A DNA stretch of 14,751 nucleotides from Coemansia sp. RSA 922. Lineage: Eukaryota > Kickxellomycota > Kickxellomycetes > Kickxellales > Kickxellaceae. This document shows, piece after piece, positions 6,871 to 12,041 of the stretch. The DNA lies in assembly GCA_027577415.1 (NCBI GenBank), contig JANBQS010000606.1, positions 1-14,751 on the forward strand. Direction: 5' to 3'. The notes under the pieces are model-generated. The model was not told the DNA's origin and did no database searches. It saw only the letters and a list, made by a program, of their open reading frames with translations. Made by a program: the position numbers and the translations under genes. Every line of letters begins with the position of its first letter. The stretch's first letter is position 1.

Positions 6871-7965
6871 CTAAACAAGCATGCGGTCAGGGCTTTCTAA
6901 TTGGAACTCGCCACGGAAAGCAGAATCCGAGTCAATATCGCTATGAGCATGATTTCCAGCATACAAGACCTTGGCAAGCGATTTAGTAGACCCCGTCATA
7001 CTACCGTCGTCGGCGCGAATATTAGTGTGGTCACGACGATGCATGCGGCTACCGCTATGTCCCAAGCCCGAATAGCTCTTACGACCAGCAAAGCTCGAGC
7101 TAATCCTAGCCATTTCCTCGCCATTAGCCAACTCGTACTCTGTCTGTCGATTCTCGCGCTTGAGCGTACGCAAAAAGAACTTTAGATACTCGTCCTTGTC
7201 AGTCAAACTGTGGTATGCCGGCTTGTAAATTAGTGCAAAGAGACAGATTTGACCCATCAACACATCACTCATACTGGCCATAGTGTTGTAGGCAAATCCG
7301 CTGTCGCCGATAGCAGGAATCCAGCGCAAAACGACCTGTGCCAAAACAACCAAAATGGTGGAGACAATGACGACGACGAGTTCGCGATACTCGTTAAAAC
7401 AAACGTTGACACGTCGCATGAGCACTGTGGCGTAAACCCAGAAAATCATCAAAACTACGGTAAAAGCAACAGCGACAAAGTACACGGGCTTTTCAGCTAT
7501 GCACATGGGCGGGTCAGTGACATAAGAGTTTCCCTTATCCTCCGGCAACACTGAGGCCAAAATACCGTAAGTCAAAGGGAGAATAGACCATAGCGCGGCG
7601 GGAATCCACAAGTGCTTGCCATTGGCACGGATACGCCACTCGAATATGCACTGGTACTGGTAGATTCTAAGCAAATGACAGCTTATTACAGAGTATACGC
7701 CCAGACTCATGCGCAGCCACGACATTGTCGCTATGCAAATCGGTCGAGAGGCGTGCACAAGCGTAGGCTGATATGTGTATATGTCGCCGAGAAACCACAG
7801 AAACAACGCCGTGTACAATATGTTGATTAGAGGTATGTTTTTGCACTTTAGCGGAATGTACGACCGGTTGACATTGACGTAAACGACTGCCAAAAAAGAT
7901 ATAAACATAATGGCCGAGTTTATCCCCACGACAGTAACTTCGCGTTTGTCCACAGGGTATGTCAT
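6871..7965 (-). CDS. Seven-transmembrane receptor-like protein (fungal GPCR type)
   Basis: A 364-residue integral membrane protein with seven hydrophobic segments at about 10-31, 43-62, 77-99, 118-139, 160-184, 194-214 and 226-247, then a hydrophilic tail of about 117 residues. Cys77 at the start of segment 3 and Cys155 in the following outer loop could form the disulfide typical of many GPCRs. The extracellular DPPMC segment, WLRMS, and the segment-7 end YKPAYHSLTDKDEYLKFFL resemble receptors that in some fungi and plants are fused to an RGS domain. No RGS domain is visible; the tail is Ser-, Arg- and Asp-rich and probably disordered, with potential phosphorylation sites. There is no signal peptide; segment 1 would anchor it in the plasma membrane. 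Ligand and G-protein coupling cannot be read from the sequence. The start is the ATG at 7965. Confidence 0.78.
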   Translation of the reverse strand: MTYPVDKREVTVVGINSAIMFISFLAVVYVNVNRSYIPLKCKNIPLINILYTALFLWFLGDIYTYQPTLVHASRPICIATMSWLRMSLGVYSVISCHLLRIYQYQCIFEWRIRANGKHLWIPAALWSILPLTYGILASVLPEDKGNSYVTDPPMCIAEKPVYFVAVAFTVVLMIFWVYATVLMRRVNVCFNEYRELVVVIVSTILVVLAQVVLRWIPAIGDSGFAYNTMASMSDVLMGQICLFALIYKPAYHSLTDKDEYLKFFLRTLKRENRQTEYELANGEEMARISSSFAGRKSYSGLGHSGSRMHRRDHTNIRADDGSMTGSTKSLAKVLYAGNHAHSDIDSDSAFRGEFQLESPDRMLV

Positions 7966-8074
7966 TATTAGAAAGAAAAGAAAAAGGTTTTAGTATATAC
8001 ACGGGATAAGGATAGAAAAAAAAGAGAGACGAAAAGTAATATCGATGTTTCTATCAGCTAAAGCGCCCAAGGCC

Positions 8075-8082
8075 TTTATATA
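8075..8082 (-). promoter_or_regulatory. TATA box of the 7TM gene
   Basis: Reads TATATAAA on the minus strand, followed by GGCC, 110 bases before the ATG at 7965. Confidence 0.6.
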
Positions 8083-8583
8083 ATAGAAGGCTTTCATGTG
8101 AGAAAAAAAATTTCCTCAATTGTAATTTTCAGCTGGCAATCGAACTTCTTCTTTTGGAGCTTCATGTGGCCATCTATGGAAGGTGGCGATTGACACGACT
8201 CTTTTTTTTTACACTTTGGTTGGTACACAGACAATACCCGATAGTAAATCCCCCTTATGATCGTTTTCCGCCTTGCATTCGAAGAAGAGACAATAGCACT
8301 TTATTATTTATTTATTATTTTTTGGTCAAAAGGGGAATTGGGGTTGTGCTACAATAAACGTTTATTATTTTTGGTTGGCTGCACAGCAACAGCAGCTATT
8401 TATGCTAGTGATGACTGAGAAGACTAGGGCACAAAACAATACCGTGCAGTGAGGGGGAGAGAGAGACGCCCTTGCAAGATATTACTGGGGAAAGGAGGGA
8501 GGAGCTGCGGAGTAAAAGGGGGGAAGCATAGGGGGAGCTCAGGGATGGGCCAATCGTCTGATTTACGCCGCAAAAGCTGCTTC
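8083..8583. other. Intergenic region with bidirectional AATAAA palindrome
   Basis: About 500 bases between the 7TM promoter and the stop of the sororin-like gene. AATAAACGTTTATT at 8353-8366 is a perfect 14-base palindrome and places AATAAA on both strands; on the minus strand it lies about 220 bases past the stop at 8584. A purine-rich plus-strand stretch (8450-8540) lies in the probable 3' UTR. No gene is supported. Confidence 0.45.
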
Positions 8584-9726
8584 TCACACAGCTTCCTCAG
8601 TCAGCTCAAATCCGTCGATATCGTCAAAGTACTTTGCTGTTTTCGGGTCAACAGACCAGGCAGCAGTAGAGGCAGCTTGCTCCGAGTCGTTGGGCTTGGC
8701 CCTGGCAGATGCACGCTTGCCACCAGCAGCAGCGGCGGTAGTGCTGCGCTTAACGGTGGTTATAGCAGAAGCAGCAGTAGCTGTCGCCTTTTTGGGCTTT
8801 CGAGCTGGAGTAGCCGCCTTTGAAGGTTTCCACGAGTCACCAGCATCTTCTTCCTCTTCGCTACTAGAGCTTTGGTCCTTGCTAGTCTTGCGGGCCGCTC
8901 CTCCTCGGGCCCGTCCACGCGCGGGCTTGGTGGGCGTAGCAGCCGGCTCAGGCTTTGGCGCCTGTGAGCGAGTGCGCGTTCGACGAGGCAACAGCTCCCC
9001 AGCACTGCCCTTTCCGAGCAAATCCACCACAGATGTATCGCCCAACGAGGAAGAAGCCAAGGCTCTCGCAGCACTTACGCCACTGCCAACCGGTTTTGGC
9101 TTATGTGTACGAGCGACCAGCGAGTCAATGTCAAACAGCTCGCTATCGCTTTCATCGGCAGCAGCCTCCTCCATTTCTTCCTCATCAGGGCTATCAGCCG
9201 CTGAGGGCTTGGCCGGCCTTCCAGCCAGCACGTCTTCAGCCTGCGGCAGATCCTCCTCCTCGTCAAAGTCAAGGGTCTCTGGCGGCGCATTTCTTTTGAT
9301 AGGCGAGAATCCGTCAATAAGCCCGTCAAACACCATATCGCTGGCACCCGACGTCCGCCTGCCATTGTTGCCAAAGGTTAGTCGCCGTGGGTGTCCCCCA
9401 ATGCCTCCGCTGCTTATGCGCCGGCCATAGCGAGGCGTCGTGACCTTTGGCGATCTTCCTGGCGATGCGCCGACGTCAGTGGCCAGGCGCTTCGAAGGCG
9501 ACTCTTTAATATCATCGTCCTCGATACCAGAGTCCGCAGCTGAAGATTTGTTTTGCGGTGGAGTAGTTACTAAAGTAGTCTGTGAGCGTAGTCGGCGCTT
9601 GCCAGTCGGAGATGCAACTGGCAATTCGTCTTCCTCTGTAGCATTTGCCCTTTTCTGCCCTGCTGTTGGCTTTGTTGATGTGTTTGCGGCTGTTGGCTTG
9701 GCAGCCTTGCGAGTTGGCCGAGGCAT
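8584..9726 (-). CDS. Disordered nuclear protein with sororin-like C-terminus (candidate cohesin regulator)
   Basis: A 380-residue, low-complexity, highly charged protein without membrane segments. Basic Lys/Arg/Ala/Thr/Pro regions alternate with acidic blocks (155-160, 180-203, 286-297). Full CDK consensus sites ([ST]Px[KR]) occur at Ser76, Ser88, Ser141, Thr264 and Thr306, with further SP/TP sites. The last 24 residues have Trp357 and then YFDDIDGFELTEE (366-378). This fits the sororin C-terminal pattern F-acid-x-x-acid-x-F-acid-L-x-x-E after an upstream Trp. In animals sororin protects cohesin from Wapl on Pds5 and is a CDK1 target, so motif and phosphosite load agree. RYGRR at 99-103 loosely resembles a Pds5-binding YSR motif. 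Assignment is an inference from a short motif; any AT-hook-like or chromatin protein is the alternative. The start is the ATG at 9726; upstream codons in frame are hydrophobic and non-ATG. No clear TATA box precedes it. Confidence 0.72.
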   Translation of the reverse strand: MPRPTRKAAKPTAANTSTKPTAGQKRANATEEDELPVASPTGKRRLRSQTTLVTTPPQNKSSAADSGIEDDDIKESPSKRLATDVGASPGRSPKVTTPRYGRRISSGGIGGHPRRLTFGNNGRRTSGASDMVFDGLIDGFSPIKRNAPPETLDFDEEEDLPQAEDVLAGRPAKPSAADSPDEEEMEEAAADESDSELFDIDSLVARTHKPKPVGSGVSAARALASSSLGDTSVVDLLGKGSAGELLPRRTRTRSQAPKPEPAATPTKPARGRARGGAARKTSKDQSSSSEEEEDAGDSWKPSKAATPARKPKKATATAASAITTVKRSTTAAAAGGKRASARAKPNDSEQAASTAAWSVDPKTAKYFDDIDGFELTEEAV

Positions 9727-9915
9727 GATGCGAAATTTTGCAGCCTTGAAAAAAATAATAATAATAGTAAATTGCTTAAATTTAGAAAAGAAAACAAGAA
9801 AAAAAATTAAAGAATAGGTGGCGTTTCCCCCCTTCTTCATTTGGCCTGAATCCTCCACACTCGGTTCTACTGCTTGGATTTGCTGCGGAGGATGAGGGGA
9901 TGGATTTGATCCGAA

Positions 9916-10194
9916 TTATGCAGATTGAGCTGTGCCCAGGTCTTTCACATACACGGGTCCACCAGCAGCTAAAACATCCTTCACATTATATGCATTCAGC
10001 GTTTCAGCATTTAGATTTGTTGCCGGACTCTCCGTGTACATGTGTAGATTTAAAGGAGTCTTACGCCATTTAAGCTTCTTGATCAAATCCTGGACAAGTT
10101 CAGCTTTATTGCGGGGGTTTTCAACTTGTACTGAAACTGGCTTTAATTCATGCGATTCATACACTTGGTGAACGCGAATAGTATAAGCTGTCAT
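9916..10194 (-). CDS. Orphan ubiquitin-like domain resembling the N-terminus of Tsc13/TECR
   Basis: A 92-residue protein with a beta-grasp pattern: strand TIRVHQV, an acidic turn, strand VSVQVE, helix KAELVQDLIKKL (29-40), strand LNLHMYT, then a turn and a final strand VYVKDLG (81-87). YVKDLG followed by a Gln within three residues is like the end of the ubiquitin-like domain of very-long-chain enoyl-CoA reductase (TECR; yeast Tsc13), where KDLGPQ leads into the first membrane helix. Here the protein stops five residues later at a TAA, and none of the reductase membrane domain is encoded downstream. It has a real ATG (10194) and a good TATA box. It may be an independent small gene derived from, or parallel to, that domain, or a truncated relict. 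No nearby splice site restores a longer protein as far as I can see. Confidence 0.6.
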   Translation of the reverse strand: MTAYTIRVHQVYESHELKPVSVQVENPRNKAELVQDLIKKLKWRKTPLNLHMYTESPATNLNAETLNAYNVKDVLAAGGPVYVKDLGTAQSA

Positions 10195-10494
10195 GACTAC
10201 TTAGCGCCTTGTAGAGAATGTACGTGTAGTAAAAAAGTATACGAGGATAATTGGAAGAATAAAAAATTGTTTTTCCCCCAACCAAGGGCCACACGTTTAT
10301 ATACTGTCCAAAGGGGGGGTGGTTCACACCTGAGAAAAAATAAAAAAAAAAATCATGTTGACTGTCATTGAAAGCAAAAAGAAATCGATGCACTGACTGA
10401 GCGTGAGCAAGGGGGTGCCCGTTGACTGCAACTATTGAAACCATGTTTCACCTTAACAAATCATCCATCCCCCTTTCGTTGACTTTCTTTGAGC
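10195..10494. other. Upstream region of the ubiquitin-like gene
   Basis: Holds a TATA box at 10296-10303 directly next to AAACGTGT (minus strand, 10291-10298), a G7 run at 10313-10319, an A9 tract, and three copies of GTTGACT on the plus strand (10357-10363, 10421-10427, 10478-10484). Minus-strand frames across this region lack coding character. Confidence 0.4.
10296..10303 (-). promoter_or_regulatory. TATA box of the ubiquitin-like gene
   Basis: TATATAAA on the minus strand, about 102 bases before the ATG at 10194 and overlapping the start of an AAACGTGT motif. Confidence 0.6.
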
Positions 10495-10542
10495 AAAAAG
10501 AAAGAAGGAAAAAAGAAAAAAAAGAAAAAAAGAGAAAGAAAG
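10495..10542. repeat. 48-base uninterrupted purine tract
   Basis: Only A and G occur from 10495 to 10542 on the plus strand. It starts three bases past the stop of the 104-residue gene at 10546, so on that mRNA it is a pyrimidine-only tract at the beginning of the 3' UTR. Confidence 0.8.
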
Positions 10543-10545
10543 TGT

Positions 10546-10860
10546 CTAGATCACCGCTTGCAAGGCCTCAATGACTTTTGACATGGCCTGGTTTGTCTGC
10601 TGCTGGTATCTAATAGCAGCCTCTTGTGTCGTACGAATACCATTAACCCCATTGCCTTGGAAGGACGAGTTTAGAGAAGATAACACAGATTGAAGACGGT
10701 TAACGATATCGCGTCCTTGGTTCAGCAAATTGGTTTCTGTGCTGATTAGCTGGCGAATCTCGTTTTTATCGACAACGAATCTGTTAGGCTGGGTAGCTGC
10801 AGTAACAACACTGGAAACAGCAAGTAACAGCAAAGTAGTGGTGGCAGAAAACAGCTTCAT
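10546..10860 (-). CDS. Small secreted helical protein, copy A
   Basis: A 104-residue protein with a signal peptide (1 to about 20, cleaved near VTA/A). The mature part of about 83 residues has no Cys and appears mostly helical, with heptad-like hydrophobic spacing (IVNRLQSVLSSLNSS at 52-66 and MSKVIEALQAVI at the end). Family not recognised; size and helicity loosely recall fungal surface-binding or effector proteins, but there is no diagnostic motif. It is 47% identical (49 of 104, ungapped) to the tandem neighbour at 11388-11702; IVNRL, NSS.QG and SKVI are shared blocks. The start at 10860 is set by the signal peptide. Confidence 0.82.
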   Translation of the reverse strand: MKLFSATTTLLLLAVSSVVTAATQPNRFVVDKNEIRQLISTETNLLNQGRDIVNRLQSVLSSLNSSFQGNGVNGIRTTQEAAIRYQQQTNQAMSKVIEALQAVI

Positions 10861-10943
10861 GATTTTTGGTTATTAAGGAAAAGTAGATAAAAAAATAATC
10901 GAGATGACTATAAACTGAGAAGAGATGCAAAAATGTATGAGAA

Positions 10944-10949
10944 TTTATA
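10944..10949 (-). promoter_or_regulatory. TATA box of helical secreted gene copy A
   Basis: Minus strand GACTATAAATTC (10941-10952), about 85 bases before the ATG at 10860. The identical 12-mer precedes copy B. Confidence 0.6.
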
Positions 10950-11025
10950 GTCAGAGAAACTGCTTTTTGGCAACAACCATCCTTTTTTAGAAATTAGGGA
11001 GAGAAGTACTTGTCTGTTGTCAATG

Positions 11026-11387
11026 AAAAGATATATTTAGAGACATCCATTGTCTAAAGGTAAGTATAATAATAGCAATCGCCATACTGCAAAAAAAAAC
11101 CCCCTCCCCAAGATGGTGTCTAAATCTGTCAGCAGATTTGGACTCAGAATAGTGGATAAAAATATAAGCATTTGTCAAGTTTAAAAAAGTAGTTTTCTAG
11201 ATCATGGCACGGCAACAAGTTGTCCACTCTTCCTGGGTGGTTTTTTGGTCTTGAACTATTTATTGAATTAAGACTAGTGGTATATAAAATTGATAAGAAA
11301 GGTATTACTGTTTGTAATCAGAAAAGTATTGAAATTCAGCTTCCCATCCTCTTTATTTGATTAAAAGTTCATGGAGAGAGAGAAAGT
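11026..11387. other. Spacer between the helical secreted genes, with a hairpin
   Basis: About 360 AT-rich bases without a supportable gene. It contains an imperfect hairpin at 11118-11143, an A9 tract followed by a C-rich run near 11092-11108, and scattered TATA-like AT stretches. Confidence 0.45.
11118..11143. repeat. 11-base-pair stem with tetraloop
   Basis: GTCTAAATCTG and CAGATTTGGAC flank TCAG. The arms are reverse complements with a single T:G position, giving an 11-base-pair stem in RNA read from the plus strand. No U-run follows directly, so it is not a bacterial-type terminator. Confidence 0.55.
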
Positions 11388-11702
11388 CTAGACATCTTTA
11401 TTCAAGGCATCAATGACCTTTGATATATCTTCATTAGCTTGTATCTGAGATTTAATAGCAGTCTCTTGCGCAGTACGTATAGCAATAGCAGTATCGCCTT
11501 GGATAGATGAGTTGATATCAGTTAGAACATAATTAAGACGATTAACAATATGATTTCCTTTAAGAAGCATGGCAGTCTCGATAGCGATTAACCTGTAAAA
11601 TCTTATCATATCAAGAGAGTCCTTGCCTGCCTGAGTAGCAACACTGGCAGTAACAGCATTGGTAAGCAAAAGCAGAGTGGTGGCAAAAGAAAATAGCTTC
11701 AT
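11388..11702 (-). CDS. Small secreted helical protein, copy B
   Basis: A 104-residue paralogue of the protein at 10546-10860, alignable without gaps. Signal peptide at 1 to about 19-21; the mature part has no Cys and is helical, with IVNRLNYVLTDINSSIQG (52-69) and SKVIDALNKDV at the end. The region 25-50 has diverged most. The acidic/basic balance differs from copy A, so binding partners may differ. The start is the ATG at 11702, and the stop TAG sits in a TCTAGA context that both copies share nearby. Function unknown. Confidence 0.82.
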   Translation of the reverse strand: MKLFSFATTLLLLTNAVTASVATQAGKDSLDMIRFYRLIAIETAMLLKGNHIVNRLNYVLTDINSSIQGDTAIAIRTAQETAIKSQIQANEDISKVIDALNKDV

Positions 11703-11799
11703 TGAGGGGGGTTTCTTGTTTGTTTGAAAGAAAAATGCTAAAATGGTGGTTGGAAAGTTTTTGGAGGTGGCAGTGACCAGAAACCAGAAACTTGAGGAA

Positions 11800-11805
11800 T
11801 TTATA
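11800..11805 (-). promoter_or_regulatory. TATA box of helical secreted gene copy B
   Basis: TATAAA within the minus-strand 12-mer GACTATAAATTC (11797-11808), about 98 bases before the ATG at 11702. Confidence 0.6.
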
Positions 11806-12027
11806 GTCCAAGAGTTTTTGACAACATGCTATCCATTTTTTTTTTAATAATTTTGGGGGGTAAGTGTGTGGGCACTTGTCAATGCGAGAATAAAAAAAAT
11901 AGTGGCATCAGTCATACAAGTGAGAATATATTGGTTGCCATACATGAAAAGCACGAGGGATGTCAGTCGTGAAAGCATAAATATGTCACTCAGCAGAATA
12001 GACAGAGAATAGTGGAATGAATAAAAA

Positions 12028-12035
12028 TATATATA
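12028..12035 (-). terminator. Possible UBP8 3'-end efficiency element
   Basis: TATATATA lies just after the TAA at 12042-12044 and is followed by T-rich sequence on the minus strand, as in fungal polyadenylation efficiency elements. There is no experimental support. Confidence 0.3.
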
Positions 12036-12041
12036 AAATGG

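Larger units (their letters stand above)
10546..11025 (-). repeat. Second tandem duplication, copy A with promoter flank
   Basis: The coding region and upstream flank resemble 11388-11884. Shared upstream blocks, read on the plus strand, are GAATTTATAGTC, TTTTTGGCAACA...CCAT before a T-run, and a CTTGTC...CAATG segment. More diverged than the 4.3-5.9 kb pair. Confidence 0.65.
11388..11884 (-). repeat. Second tandem duplication, copy B with promoter flank
   Basis: Partner of 10546-11025 in the same orientation, about 842 bases apart measured stop to stop. Confidence 0.65.
11703..12041. other. Promoter of helical gene B and 3' flank of UBP8
   Basis: An AT-rich 339-base spacer: 20 of 60 bases at 11881-11940 are G or C. 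The right part holds AT-only stretches that probably serve UBP8 3'-end formation. No gene seen. Confidence 0.45.

Noticed and set aside
7966..8002. Possible 5' UTR intron before the 7TM gene (GTATAT and TACTAAAAC on the minus strand)
   Set aside because: No suitable AG acceptor before the ATG.
8690..9430. Plus-strand 246-codon frame opposite the sororin-like gene
   Set aside because: Ser/Ala-rich translation explained by the low-complexity opposite strand; no independent support.
10546..11702. HsbA-type hydrophobic surface-binding protein assignment for the helical pair
   Set aside because: Only size and helicity agree; no diagnostic motif could be seen.
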